From: an uncultured Bacillota bacterium
GTDB lineage: Bacteria; Bacillota_I; Bacilli_A; RF39; UBA660
Length of the DNA stretch: 32,996 nt
Direction: 5' to 3'
Assembly (NCBI GenBank): GCA_947168485.1
Contig: CAMVLZ010000003.1
Span: 1 to 32,996, forward strand
Position numbers and translations under genes: made by a program. The notes under the pieces are model-generated. The model did no database searches. It was not told the origin of the DNA and was given only the letters and a program-made list of their open reading frames with translations. Shown in pieces: positions 1 to 8,910 of this stretch (its first letter is position 1; the number at the start of each line of letters is the position of its first letter).

Positions 1-700
1 TTATTGGAGCAGTTGCATCTTCCATAGCAAGTTTTTGTGTATTAATTTCTAATTCTTTAGTTCTTTCTAATAATTCATCCATAGATATAATAGCATCTTT
101 TTCTTGTTGTGCTTCGTATGATTGAATTGTTGTTTCGATTGTTTCATCTTCTTTTTCTGCTTCTTTTTCAAGCATCTCTGTTATACGAGCTATTTCATCT
201 CTAGCAGCTTCTGCTGTTGGTTCATTACTTGTGTATGTTACTTCATTATCTTTAATTGTAGCTATTTTAGCTGTTATTTCTAAGTTAGTTTCTTTTACTG
301 GTTCTTTTATTGGTTCTTGTACTTGTACTTCATTTTCTTTTAATTCTTCTAGAGTCATTTCTTGTACAGTATTCGCAACTTCTACTATTTCAGGTTGTTC
401 TTCTTTTTCTTCTTCTATTGAAACTACATCTTTCTCTAAAATGATTGGAGTTTCTTGATAAGTATTAGTTTCTACTTTAGGAAGAATTATTTCTTCATGT
501 TTTTCTTTCTTCTCTAGAACTATTTCATCATCTATATCTTCTACTAATCTTTTTAATTCTTTAGTATTTTGTTTTTGTTTTCTCTTTTCATAGTTTTTAT
601 CAAATAAATATATAATAATGCATAATAAGATTGCGGCTAACGCAACTATATATACTACTATCATTTCTGTTGAAGTTAAAAAATTTACTATATCGTTCAT
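1..700 (-). CDS. Acidic single-pass membrane protein, partial (C-terminus off the left edge)
   Basis: Reading the minus strand from an ATG at 698-700 gives an open frame of about 233 codons that is still open at base 1, so the C-terminus is missing. The protein starts MNDIVNFLTSTEMIVVYIVA. One membrane segment covers roughly residues 12-33 (ending IIIYLF) and is followed by a short basic stretch (KNYEKRKQKQ), consistent with a cytoplasmic C-terminal side. The rest is very rich in Glu, Lys, Val and Thr and looks disordered or coiled-coil. A good ribosome binding site, GAGGTG, lies four bases before the ATG. The gene is divergent from the two-component system. No family was recognised. The architecture recalls membrane-anchored acidic linker proteins of division or envelope machinery, but that is only a resemblance. 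The frame is reliable because of the continuous reading and the RBS; the function is unknown. Confidence 0.8.
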   Translation of the reverse strand, partial: MNDIVNFLTSTEMIVVYIVALAAILLCIIIYLFDKNYEKRKQKQNTKELKRLVEDIDDEIVLEKKEKHEEIILPKVETNTYQETPIILEKDVVSIEEEKEEQPEIVEVANTVQEMTLEELKENEVQVQEPIKEPVKETNLEITAKIATIKDNEVTYTSNEPTAEAARDEIARITEMLEKEAEKEDETIETTIQSYEAQQEKDAIISMDELLERTKELEINTQKLAMEDATAPI

Positions 701-753
701 AATACACCTCTATTTGTAATTATTTAGTAACTTGCATTTATCTTTATAAATAA

Positions 754-762
754 ATTGTACCA
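754..762 (-). promoter_or_regulatory. Extended -10 promoter element for the leftmost gene
   Basis: On the minus strand the sequence reads TGGTACAAT, an extended -10 (TGnTACAAT), about 50 bases before the ATG at 700. No convincing -35 hexamer was seen. This is a prediction from sequence only. Confidence 0.45.
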
Positions 763-938
763 CATATTTATATAATTGTATATTTTTTTTAAAGATTTTA
801 TTTCTTTTTACAAATGGACATATTAATAAATATATATTTTATAATACTTTCTTTATAAAAGTGTATTTTTTTGATAAAATAACAATATTACATTTAATTT
901 TCACAAATTTATTGTATTATGTTTTTGGAGGAGTTTAT

Positions 939-1607
939 ATGAGAATATTAGTTGTTGATGATGAAACTAATATTAGGTTAGTTATTAAAGAATACTTAAA
1001 ACATGAAAACTACTTAGTAGATGAAGCTACTGATGGTAATGATGCTTTAAGTAAGATTGATCAAATTAAATATGATTTGATGATATTAGATATAATGATG
1101 CCTAATATGGATGGTTTTGAAGTACTTAGAAGAATTGATAAGAAAAAGTTAATGCCTGTTATAGTTTTAAGTGCTAGAGATGATGAATATGATAAATTAG
1201 AAGGGTTTGATTTAGGAGTAGATGATTATGTTACTAAACCTTTTAGTCCTAAAGAGTTAATTGCTCGTGTTAAAGCTGTTTTAACTAGGACTCATGGTCT
1301 TAATACTAATTATGTATTAGATGGATTAGAGGTTGATTTTTTAGCTCATACTATCAAAATAAATGGTAAAAGAATAGATGTTACACCTAAAGAATATGAT
1401 ATACTTAGTTATTTAATTAATAATAAGAATATTGCGATATCTAGAGAACAATTATTATCTAATGTATGGGGATATGATTTTTATGGTGATGATCGTACTG
1501 TTGATACTCATATAAAAATGTTAAGAAATAATTTAAAAGAATACAGAAAACATATTGTTACTGTACGTGGTGTTGGATATCGTTTTGTAGAGGATGAAAA
1601 TGATTAG
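939..1607 (+). CDS. OmpR/PhoB-family response regulator
   Basis: DNA-binding response regulator of 222 residues, partner of the histidine kinase that follows. Receiver domain about 1-115: acidic pocket D7-D8, phosphoacceptor D51 in LMILDIMMP, T/S switch position S78 and the conserved lysine K100 in TKPF. Winged-helix output domain about 125-222, with the typical SREQLLSNVWGYDF and DDRTVDTHIKMLRNNL signatures and the terminal VRGVGYRF. The ATG at 939 is chosen over an in-frame ATG at 861 because GGAGGAG lies at 927-933 with five bases of spacing and because the receiver domain begins exactly there; the upstream 26 codons are hydrophobic, non-homologous and AT-rich. The gene overlaps the kinase start by a few bases. 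The regulated genes cannot be read from the sequence. Confidence 0.95.
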   Translation: MRILVVDDETNIRLVIKEYLKHENYLVDEATDGNDALSKIDQIKYDLMILDIMMPNMDGFEVLRRIDKKKLMPVIVLSARDDEYDKLEGFDLGVDDYVTKPFSPKELIARVKAVLTRTHGLNTNYVLDGLEVDFLAHTIKINGKRIDVTPKEYDILSYLINNKNIAISREQLLSNVWGYDFYGDDRTVDTHIKMLRNNLKEYRKHIVTVRGVGYRFVEDEND

Positions 1608-2982
1608 TATTAAGAATCTTATGTGGAAATCATTCTTTATATATTCTTTTACTATAATTATATTTTTATGGTTATTTCAAGGATTGTTTTTTGGTAATTA
1701 TTATAAATTTGTTAAGACTAAAGATGTTAAACATATTACTAATAGTATAACTAAGTATCAAAATGATAAAAATTTTGAAGAGAAAATAGATCAATTATCT
1801 TTTGATAAAGGTGTATGTATAGATGTTGTTGATTCTGATTTAGTATCTCACTATAAATCTAAATTTGTTGGTAAAGGATGTTTTATTGGTAATGAAGAAA
1901 GAAGTAATTCTTTTAAATTAGATTTTATTGAGAGTAAAAAGAATGAAGAGTTAGTTACTCTATCTAATCCTAGATTTAGAAATAATACTATTGTGATTGC
2001 TAAAAAGTTAGATAATAATAAATATGCTTTTGTTAATACTTCGTTGCAACCTATTGATTCTACAGTAAATATTATTATTAGACAGTTAATTATATTTACA
2101 TTTGTATCTATAATACTTTCTATATTAATATCATTTATGGTTTCTAAATACTTATCTAAACCTCTAGTTAGTCTTAATAATGAATCTAAGAAGTTAGCTA
2201 AAGGTAAATTTGATGAAGATATAAAAGTAGATGCTAATATATTAGAAGTTAATGAATTAGCTAATACACTTAACTATACAAGATTAGAATTAAATAAGAC
2301 AGATGAATTAAGAAGAGATTTAATGAGTAATGTTTCTCATGATATGAAAACTCCACTTACTATGATTAAAGCTTATGCTGAAATGATTAATGATTTACAT
2401 AAAGAAGATTATGAAAAACGTATGGAAGATGCTAATGTTATTATTGAAGAGGCTGATAGATTAACTACTTTAGTTAATGATATTTTAGATTTATCTAAGA
2501 TGCAAAGTAATATATCTGAATTAAATATAGAAAAATTTAATATTATAGAATTAATTGATAATATTATTAAAAGATTTGATGTATTGGTTGTTAATGATGG
2601 GTATGTATTTGAGTTTATTCATAAGAATAAGAAAATATATGTAAATGCTGATAAGAAGAAAATTGAACAAGTTCTTTATAATTTAATAACTAATGCGATT
2701 AATTATGTTGGTAATGATAAAAAGATTATTGTAGAATTAATTAATAATAGTGATATTATTGAAATTAGAGTTATTGATCATGGTAAAGGTATTAATAAAG
2801 AAGATATTCCTTATATTTGGGATAAATACTATAAAAGTAGTAAAAAATATAAGAGAAATAAATTTGGTACTGGATTAGGTTTATCTATAGTTAAAAATAT
2901 ATTAGATGAACATACTTATGATTATGGTGTTGATTCTATAGAAAATAAAGGTTCTACATTCTGGTTCAAAATAAAAAAGTAA
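1600..2982 (+). CDS. Membrane sensor histidine kinase
   Basis: Sensor kinase of about 460 residues cognate to the preceding response regulator. TM1 at about 11-31; an extracytoplasmic loop of about 125 residues with two cysteines (C73, C94) that could form a disulfide; TM2 at about 157-180; HAMP about 181-235; HisKA H-box SNVSHDMKTPLTM with phosphoacceptor H247; then the HATPase domain with N-box NLITNAINYV, G1 DHGKGI and G2 GTGLGLSI. The start at 1600 is preferred over the in-frame ATG at 1594, because AGAGG at 1589-1593 has a six-base spacer to 1600 but touches 1594. It overlaps the regulator by eight bases, so translation is probably coupled. The sensor loop matches no domain I can name, so the stimulus is unknown. 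Confidence 0.93.
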   Translation: MISIKNLMWKSFFIYSFTIIIFLWLFQGLFFGNYYKFVKTKDVKHITNSITKYQNDKNFEEKIDQLSFDKGVCIDVVDSDLVSHYKSKFVGKGCFIGNEERSNSFKLDFIESKKNEELVTLSNPRFRNNTIVIAKKLDNNKYAFVNTSLQPIDSTVNIIIRQLIIFTFVSIILSILISFMVSKYLSKPLVSLNNESKKLAKGKFDEDIKVDANILEVNELANTLNYTRLELNKTDELRRDLMSNVSHDMKTPLTMIKAYAEMINDLHKEDYEKRMEDANVIIEEADRLTTLVNDILDLSKMQSNISELNIEKFNIIELIDNIIKRFDVLVVNDGYVFEFIHKNKKIYVNADKKKIEQVLYNLITNAINYVGNDKKIIVELINNSDIIEIRVIDHGKGINKEDIPYIWDKYYKSSKKYKRNKFGTGLGLSIVKNILDEHTYDYGVDSIENKGSTFWFKIKK

Positions 2983-3000
2983 TAGTTAATATTACTTTTT
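2974..3000. terminator. Bidirectional intrinsic terminator between convergent genes
   Basis: Perfect 10-base inverted repeat AAAAAGTAAT / ATTACTTTTT with a 7-base loop. Both sides end in A/T tracts, so it can stop the two-component operon from the left and the minus-strand gene at 3006 from the right. Confidence 0.8.
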
Positions 3001-3005
3001 TTTAT

Positions 3006-4130
3006 TTAAATAATTCTAAATATAAATGCTAATAAACATATTATTATTCCAGATATTATTAATGTATATGATAAGTTTTTAGTATTTGAAAAACCTAAAC
3101 TTTTTCTTGTACCTAGATTATTTTCTATCTTTTGATCATATAATACTTTAGGTAATTCAATCTTATTATTAAGTCTATCTTTAGCTTTAGCTAGATAATT
3201 CTTAATAGTATCATATGGTTTATTATGAAGTCTTTCTATCGCAGCATCTAATTTATCTTCTGGAATATCTTTTTTATCATTCATTTTAACATCATACATG
3301 AAGTTAACTAATGAATTTCTTACTACTTCATTAGATGGAGTATTATTAATATTATTAGTTTCTACTTCTTTTATTATATTATTAGGAATAATACTATTAT
3401 AAACATCATAACTATATCCTATTTTATCTATTAAAGTAGATACTTCTATATCTTTTTCTATATCTTTATATCTCTTAATATACTCTAATGATACAGAATT
3501 AATATCTTCTCCATTTACTTTATATGTTTTTAAATAATTAGTATTATCTTTAATATCTTCTACTACAAATTTATTATCTTTATAAGTATATTTAGTAATA
3601 GAATCTTTATCTTTTATATATGGAGATATATTTATTAATACATTATCTACATTTAATTTAAATCCATAATCATTACCATCTTTTACAAAGTTCTTTGTAT
3701 CTAGATTATTATCATAATATGGAGTATTTTTCATTTTATCTCTAAATTTTTCTATATCTTTTAAATCTATTAACATATCTAGAGAATCATATGATTTACT
3801 AGTAGATTGATTTAACATAAGATATGGTGTTATATCAGAATCTATATATAAATCATAATTAGAAAATTTATTTAAATTATTTAGATTATTTAATGTAGAT
3901 TTTATTTGATCAAATGAATATTTATTTACTTTAGTACTTGATAATTTTGTTTTTAATTCATTTGTATAATTACTTAGTTCTTGTTGAATTATATTTAGAG
4001 GTTTATTTGAAGTTAAATAATGATTCATTATAATACTTCTTTGTTCTTCTGTAATGGTATTTGGAAATTGTTCATTTATACTTGATGTCATTTCTGATAC
4101 TAATTTTAATATTTGTTCATTTGTATTCAT
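3006..4130 (-). CDS. Tail-anchored protein of unknown function with a possible degenerate nucleotidyltransferase-like domain
   Basis: 374 residues, Asn/Asp/Lys-rich. One hydrophobic segment at the extreme C-terminus (about 350-371, ending FIFRII) suggests a tail anchor with a cytoplasmic body. Residues about 90-260 follow the element order of small nucleotidyltransferase-fold proteins: TPYLMLNQSTS, then SLDMLIDLKDIEKF where a DxD/E pair would be expected, then the beta strand VDNVLINISPY, then a helix with YIKRYKDIEKDIEV. The first metal-binding Asp of the expected DxD appears to be Ser (S116 in SYDSLDML), so if this fold is right the domain may be inactive. That comparison is from memory of the fold and is weak. 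The start is supported by AGGTGG seven bases upstream, and TAATG overlaps the stop of the preceding 71-residue gene by one base, so the two are translationally coupled. Confidence 0.8.
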   Translation of the reverse strand: MNTNEQILKLVSEMTSSINEQFPNTITEEQRSIIMNHYLTSNKPLNIIQQELSNYTNELKTKLSSTKVNKYSFDQIKSTLNNLNNLNKFSNYDLYIDSDITPYLMLNQSTSKSYDSLDMLIDLKDIEKFRDKMKNTPYYDNNLDTKNFVKDGNDYGFKLNVDNVLINISPYIKDKDSITKYTYKDNKFVVEDIKDNTNYLKTYKVNGEDINSVSLEYIKRYKDIEKDIEVSTLIDKIGYSYDVYNSIIPNNIIKEVETNNINNTPSNEVVRNSLVNFMYDVKMNDKKDIPEDKLDAAIERLHNKPYDTIKNYLAKAKDRLNNKIELPKVLYDQKIENNLGTRKSLGFSNTKNLSYTLIISGIIICLLAFIFRII

Positions 4131-4345
4131 TATGACACCACCTTAAATAATATGAAAGATAGAATCATTCCTATTATCGCAATAGATACTATAATATTAA
4201 GAGTTAATGTTTCAGTATAACCATTTTCATTTGATTTAGGATTTTTTAAATCCTCTATTTGATCATATGAAGGATTTTGAAATAACTCTTGTAATTCTTT
4301 ATTATTAGTATTTTCTATAAATTCATATTTTGTATATTTTTTCAT
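4130..4345 (-). CDS. Small tail-anchored membrane protein, unknown
   Basis: 71 residues starting MKKYTKYEFIENTNNKELQE. Residues 1-45 are polar and acidic; one membrane segment follows at about 48-68 (LNIIVSIAIIGMILSFILF). The ATG at 4345 is chosen over one at 4354 because GAGGAA lies eight bases before 4345 but directly touches 4354. The stop overlaps the start of the next gene (TAATG). Both proteins of this pair carry a single C-terminal hydrophobic anchor, which suggests they act together at the membrane. No family was recognised. Confidence 0.75.
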   Translation of the reverse strand: MKKYTKYEFIENTNNKELQELFQNPSYDQIEDLKNPKSNENGYTETLTLNIIVSIAIIGMILSFILFKVVS

Positions 4346-4366
4346 AAATACCATTCCTCTATGTTA

Positions 4367-4375
4367 ATTATAACA
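4367..4375 (-). promoter_or_regulatory. Extended -10 promoter for the tail-anchored pair
   Basis: TGTTATAAT on the minus strand, about 20 bases before the start codon at 4345 and just after the helD stop. It gives the pair a possible separate transcript with a very short leader. Confidence 0.5.
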
Positions 4376-4380
4376 TAATA

Positions 4381-6408
4381 TTAATTATATATGTATAATT
4401 CATGTTGTGCTCTTGTACATGAAACGTAAAGTAAATTTCTTTCATTCTTCTTATAAGGATTATTACGATTATTATAAACTATTACTGCATCAAATTCTAA
4501 TCCTTTAGATAAATATGCTGGTATTACTATTAAATGTTTATTATAAGTCTTAGTATCTTTATCTATAATTGATATATTTACATCATCTTTTAATAATTCA
4601 TATATATTATTTGTTTCTTTATCATCTTTACATATTACTGCGATAGTTTTATAAGTATTTTGTAAAGAATTAATATCATCTACTAATTGATATTTTAAAT
4701 CAGTATTCTTTCTAATAACAATTGGTTTATTATTAGAATCTCTTATAGCTGATACATGGTTTAAATTTAATATTTTATTTGTATAAGATATTATCTCTGG
4801 AGATGATCTATAAGTCTTAGTTAATTCAATATACTTAGTAGATCCATCTAATAATTCATTTAATCTTTCTAATGATTCATATTTATAATATGGATTTATA
4901 TTTTGATTAATATCTCCTAAGATAGTAAAATTAGCTTTTCTAAATATTTTAGATATTATTAAATATTGAAGATAATTATAATCTTGTGCTTCATCTATAA
5001 CTACATGTTTAATATTTGCTTCATATGGGAATCCTTCTAATAAACCTTTAAAATATGAGTATATTAAAGCATTTTCATATGATATAGTTTTAGATTTAAA
5101 CATAAATTTTAATTCTTTATCAGTTAGATTAATTTTAGAATATTTACTCTTAAAGAAATCTATTACTATATCTGATATGGGTTTATAAAAATTAGAAGAA
5201 TTCTTTAATAACTTAATAAATGTATCTTTCTTTTTATTAGAACCTTTATAGAAGTCTTGTGATAGTTTTTTTCCTATTTCATTAATTCTTTCATATAAAG
5301 GGAATTTATAATACTTATTATGTAAATAATTATTTAGATCTTCTTTAGATACTTTATTAATTATATTTTCAGTAATATTCTTAGTAAAAGATGCATTAGT
5401 TAGATAATTATCTATGTATTTACTAATATCATCTATAATACGATCACTTTGTTTATATTTGACTAATTCTTTATTAGTTTCAATTTCTTTATAAAAATTA
5501 CCTACAAAATCAGTATAAGATTCTACTTCTTTATACTCTTCTAATTGATAAGATAAATAATCATCAAATGTAGTTTGTAATGTATTTGCTTCACCTAGAG
5601 ATGGTAATACTTCAGATATGTAATCTGAAAATATATTATTAGGTGAAAAGATTAATATATCTTTTGATGATAAGTCTTTAATACGATATAGTAAGAAAGC
5701 TATTCTATGTAGAGCAACTGTTGTTTTACCTGATCCTGCGATACCATTTACTATTAAATTATTATCATCTAGATTTCTTATTACTTGATTTTGTTCTTGT
5801 TGGATTGTATTAACAACATTTTTCATCTTATCAGATGATTCTTCTGCTAAAACACTTTGTAAAAATTCATCATCTATATTTAGAGAATTATCAAATACTC
5901 CTAATAATTGATTATTCTCTATTTTATATTGTCTTTTTCTTTTTAATTCTCCTTTTATTTCTCCCATAGGAGCTTCATAAGAACACTCTCCTACTTCATA
6001 GTCATAAAACAAAGAACAGATTGGACTTCTCCAATCATATAGTATATTATTAGATTTTTTATCTTTTAAATAAGTTAAAGCCATATAAATATTAAATATT
6101 TCTCCTTCAGTATCTTTAAATACTATAGATGCAAAATACGGCTTTTTCTCAATTTGTTTTAATCTTTTATAATACTCTTGTTTTTTATATGCTCTATTTT
6201 CTTCAGTTTGTGCTTCTTCACGAAGAGAAGCAGTTTCAGCATTATCTAGTGTTTGAGATTCTTTCCAAGCAAGTTTTTTAAATTCTTTTAAGTCTTCTAA
6301 TTTTACTTTGATTGTTTCTTCTAATTCATGGATGTATTTTTCTACTAAGTTAGATGTCTTTTTTAAAATTAATTTTTCTTTTTTTACTTCTTCTTCTGTG
6401 ATTGACAT
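4381..6408 (-). CDS. helD: HelD-type superfamily 1 helicase (RNA polymerase recycling)
   Basis: 675-residue UvrD/Rep-like ATPase of the HelD family. Known HelD proteins bind RNA polymerase and release stalled or hibernating complexes; the B. subtilis protein is about 100 residues longer. The N-terminal 90 residues are charged and helical (many Glu/Lys heptads), matching the arm that enters the secondary channel. Walker A is NGIAGSGKTT at 221-230 with K228. Motif II is VIDEAQDYNYLQ. Later motifs include LTKTYRSSPEI and the C-terminal LLYVSCTRAQHELYIY (motif VI). The start has AGGAGG with a short spacer. The downstream tail-anchored genes begin 26 bases later but have their own -10. The distinction from UvrD/PcrA/Rep rests on the long helical N-terminus before the Walker motif. 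Confidence 0.88.
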   Translation of the reverse strand: MSITEEEVKKEKLILKKTSNLVEKYIHELEETIKVKLEDLKEFKKLAWKESQTLDNAETASLREEAQTEENRAYKKQEYYKRLKQIEKKPYFASIVFKDTEGEIFNIYMALTYLKDKKSNNILYDWRSPICSLFYDYEVGECSYEAPMGEIKGELKRKRQYKIENNQLLGVFDNSLNIDDEFLQSVLAEESSDKMKNVVNTIQQEQNQVIRNLDDNNLIVNGIAGSGKTTVALHRIAFLLYRIKDLSSKDILIFSPNNIFSDYISEVLPSLGEANTLQTTFDDYLSYQLEEYKEVESYTDFVGNFYKEIETNKELVKYKQSDRIIDDISKYIDNYLTNASFTKNITENIINKVSKEDLNNYLHNKYYKFPLYERINEIGKKLSQDFYKGSNKKKDTFIKLLKNSSNFYKPISDIVIDFFKSKYSKINLTDKELKFMFKSKTISYENALIYSYFKGLLEGFPYEANIKHVVIDEAQDYNYLQYLIISKIFRKANFTILGDINQNINPYYKYESLERLNELLDGSTKYIELTKTYRSSPEIISYTNKILNLNHVSAIRDSNNKPIVIRKNTDLKYQLVDDINSLQNTYKTIAVICKDDKETNNIYELLKDDVNISIIDKDTKTYNKHLIVIPAYLSKGLEFDAVIVYNNRNNPYKKNERNLLYVSCTRAQHELYIYN

Positions 6409-6416
6409 AAACCCTC

Positions 6417-7094
6417 CTAATTACTTATTAGTATTAATATAACCATTACTAATATAAATATTATTAATGAGATTAAAGATCTTTTAGAGATAGTTAATCT
6501 ACTATCTACTTTGAATTTAAAATCTTCTTTTTTATAATCTTTAACTTCTATTATTTTAAAGAATAAACTTTTCTTTTTAGTTAAATCTTCTTTAGATATT
6601 ATAACAAATTCATCAGGTTCTCCTGTTTCAGAATAAGTTATATTCTTTAATTTCATAATATATAGAAACATTACTATATCTAGGGCTGCTCCTGTGAAGT
6701 TAATAATAGATAGTAAAACTAATATATTTATATTAAATATTATACCTATTATGTATGTTAATACACTTATTACCATAAATGGCATTTGTAGTGATATTAA
6801 GATACCTTTTTTACTTACTTCTTGTAGTGCCATAGTATATAGAATACCTTTTTCAAAGGCTGCTCCATACTTTATATTTTTTCTTTTTACTCCACCTATT
6901 ATGAAACCAATACCATGTAATAATTCATGTAATATGAACCAAAATACCATTAATAATGTAGTTATTTGTATTTCTAATGGAGAAAATATTATTCTAAATA
7001 CTACATCTGTTATTATTAACATTATTATAAATATAATTATTGCAAATATGTTTGCTGGTATTAATTTCATTTTATAGGTATAGGCTTTTTTCAT
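6417..7094 (-). CDS. DUF3267-type integral membrane zincin (putative metalloprotease)
   Basis: 225 residues with about five hydrophobic segments. The second is followed by WFILHELLHGIGF, an HExxH-type zinc motif (HELLH) next to a membrane helix, and GAAFEKGILYTM follows. This pattern is that of DUF3267 membrane proteins, predicted zinc peptidases of unknown substrate. A C-terminal hydrophobic segment (about 203-224) closes the protein, after a basic cytoplasmic-looking stretch. The start overlaps the stop of the phosphohexomutase gene (ATGA), with GAGGAG inside that gene, so the two are translationally coupled. The metal motif is direct evidence; the peptidase activity is inferred. Confidence 0.75.
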   Translation of the reverse strand: MKKAYTYKMKLIPANIFAIIIFIIMLIITDVVFRIIFSPLEIQITTLLMVFWFILHELLHGIGFIIGGVKRKNIKYGAAFEKGILYTMALQEVSKKGILISLQMPFMVISVLTYIIGIIFNINILVLLSIINFTGAALDIVMFLYIMKLKNITYSETGEPDEFVIISKEDLTKKKSLFFKIIEVKDYKKEDFKFKVDSRLTISKRSLISLIIFILVMVILILISN

Positions 7095-8473
7095 TTATTT
7101 AACTCCTCAATTAAATTTACAAATTCTTTTTGAATTTCTTCTAATCTTTCTTCAGTATTTGCTTCAAATCTAGCAGTAATATTTGGACCAGTATTACTTG
7201 CTCTTACAAGTGCCCATCCATCAGGAAATTCTACTCTTACTCCATCAATATCATTAAATTCATAATTTTTACTTTTAGCATAATCTAATACTTTTTCTAT
7301 TACAGTGAATTTCTTATCATCTGGTGAAGCAAATTTTAATTCTTCTGTTGAATAATATCTATTAATTCCTTCTAATAATTCATCTACTGTTTTATCTGTT
7401 TTAGACATTATTTCTAATAATCTTAATCCAGCATACATTCCTGAATCAAATCCAGGCCATCTTTCATTAAAGTAAACATGTCCTGATAATTCTCCACCAA
7501 AAGGAAGATCATCTTCTCTAACTTTAGCTTTAGTATAAGAATTACCTGTACGATAACAAATTCCTTTTGCTCCTAATCTAGCTATTTCATCACTTAATGA
7601 TTTAGAGCATTTAACGTCATATAAGAATTCTTTCTTTTCTACTTTATTTACTATATCTCTAACGATAATAATCATATAATAATCTGTTGGTAAAAACTTA
7701 GTAGAGTTTGTAATAACTCCTAGTCTATCTCCATCTCCATCGAATGAGATACCTACATCAGCATTAAGTTCTCTTACTTTTTCTTTTAATTGTTCTAAAT
7801 TAGATTCTACACAAGGATCTGGATGGTGATTTGGAAAACGTCCATCACTTTCTTCATTAATAATAGTTAAATCTAAGTTAGGTATCATTTCATATATTTT
7901 TCTTACAAAAGGTGATGTTGTTCCATTTGCAGGATCTAATACTACTTTTAGTTTTCTATCTCCAAAATCAAATGATTTAGAATATAATTCTAAGTAATCT
8001 GGTTCTATATCATAATCAGTTACTTGTCCTTCTCCTTTTTGGAAGTATCCTTCTATTAAAAATTGTAAAAAGTCTTGTATTTCTTGTCCTTTACAATTTC
8101 CTGATTCATCAAAAGCAAATTTAAATCCATTATCTTGTTTAGGATTATGAGATGCTGTAACCATTACTCCACTATATACTTTTAATTTAATACAAGCATA
8201 ATAGTACATTGGTGTAGTACATAAACCTAATCTAATAATATTAATTCCAGTACTTTTAATTCCTTCAATTAAAGCATCATATAACGCTGGTGAAGAAAGA
8301 CGATTATCATGTCCTACAATACATGTAGTTTTACCTTTGTTCTTGATAATAGAACCAAAACCCATACCAAATGTATAGGCAGTATCTTCATCTAACTCTT
8401 CTCCATAGATTCCTCTTACATCGTATCCTCTAAATATATTTTCATTAATGTTTTCTTTTCTTTTGTATGTCAT
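7091..8473 (-). CDS. Phosphoglucomutase/phosphomannomutase (alpha-D-phosphohexomutase)
   Basis: Interconverts hexose 1- and 6-phosphates, feeding nucleotide-sugar and envelope glycan synthesis. About 460 residues, normal for the bacterial PMM/PGM (ManB/AlgC-like) group. Visible motifs in order: FRGYDVRGIYG at the N-terminus, the phosphoserine loop VTASHNPKQDNG, the metal-binding loop SFDGDGDRLG, the sugar-binding loop GGELSGH, and the phosphate-binding RASNTGPNITARFE near the C-terminus. Two alternative upstream ATGs exist (8494, 8476). The start at 8473 is chosen because GGTGG precedes it by six bases, whereas 8494 has no Shine-Dalgarno. It overlaps the preceding small gene by 29 bases and ends in TGA, overlapping the DUF3267 gene. 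Preference for glucose or mannose cannot be decided from the sequence. Confidence 0.92.
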   Translation of the reverse strand: MTYKRKENINENIFRGYDVRGIYGEELDEDTAYTFGMGFGSIIKNKGKTTCIVGHDNRLSSPALYDALIEGIKSTGINIIRLGLCTTPMYYYACIKLKVYSGVMVTASHNPKQDNGFKFAFDESGNCKGQEIQDFLQFLIEGYFQKGEGQVTDYDIEPDYLELYSKSFDFGDRKLKVVLDPANGTTSPFVRKIYEMIPNLDLTIINEESDGRFPNHHPDPCVESNLEQLKEKVRELNADVGISFDGDGDRLGVITNSTKFLPTDYYMIIIVRDIVNKVEKKEFLYDVKCSKSLSDEIARLGAKGICYRTGNSYTKAKVREDDLPFGGELSGHVYFNERWPGFDSGMYAGLRLLEIMSKTDKTVDELLEGINRYYSTEELKFASPDDKKFTVIEKVLDYAKSKNYEFNDIDGVRVEFPDGWALVRASNTGPNITARFEANTEERLEEIQKEFVNLIEELNK

Positions 8474-8816
8474 CATATTCCACCCTTTCTTCATAACTAT
8501 TAACTAAATCATTCATTTTAGATTGAAATGATTCTAATAGTGATTCTTTCTTTCTTAAATCTATTTCTTTATTATCTATATTTTTATTAATAGATGTTTC
8601 ATAATACTTAGTTACTTTAGTAGAAACATCATTTAACATAGCTTTATCATATGAACCATTAATCATATAATTATTCTCTATATTATTAATTTCACTTAAT
8701 AATTTATCATATCCATCTTCTCCATAAATATCATTATATTTTAATTTAATAGTAGATAGATCATCATCATTTATATTTGTAAGAATATCTTTAATACTTT
8801 TTTGAAAACTATTCAT
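8445..8816 (-). CDS. Small helical hypothetical protein
   Basis: 123 residues, starting MNSFQKSIKDILTNINDDDL, highly charged and predicted mostly helical, with no membrane segment or Cys. Residues 85-120 (KKESLLESFQSKMNDLVNSYEE region) look like a coiled coil. AGGAGG lies nine bases before the ATG. The 3' end overlaps the phosphohexomutase start, so the pair forms an operon. No family recognised. Confidence 0.7.
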   Translation of the reverse strand: MNSFQKSIKDILTNINDDDLSTIKLKYNDIYGEDGYDKLLSEINNIENNYMINGSYDKAMLNDVSTKVTKYYETSINKNIDNKEIDLRKKESLLESFQSKMNDLVNSYEERVEYDDIQKKRKH

Positions 8817-8837
8817 ATCACCTATCCTCCTAATATC

Positions 8838-8846
8838 ATTTTACCA
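8838..8846 (-). promoter_or_regulatory. Extended -10 promoter for the 123-residue gene and phosphohexomutase operon
   Basis: TGGTAAAAT on the minus strand, 21 bases before the start codon at 8816. No clear -35 was seen. Confidence 0.4.
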
Positions 8847-8882
8847 TATTTAAGCAGTAATGATAAAGAAATTTATAATAAA

Positions 8883-8908
8883 ATAAAAAAGTATCAGTTG
8901 ATGATACT
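8883..8908 (-). terminator. Intrinsic terminator after the tlyA-rsuA-type operon
   Basis: Stem AGTATCA / TGATACT with a 5-base loop, followed on the minus strand by a run of T. It begins just after the stop codon at 8911-8913. Confidence 0.8.
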
Positions 8909-8910
8909 CT

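Noticed and set aside
231-458. 75-codon plus-strand frame, Ser/Thr-rich
   Set aside because: It lies opposite the acidic membrane protein gene; Ser/Thr/Phe richness is the mirror of Glu/Lys codons. No RBS.
6694-7077. 127-codon plus-strand frame
   Set aside because: Antisense shadow of the DUF3267 membrane gene; no RBS and no family pattern.
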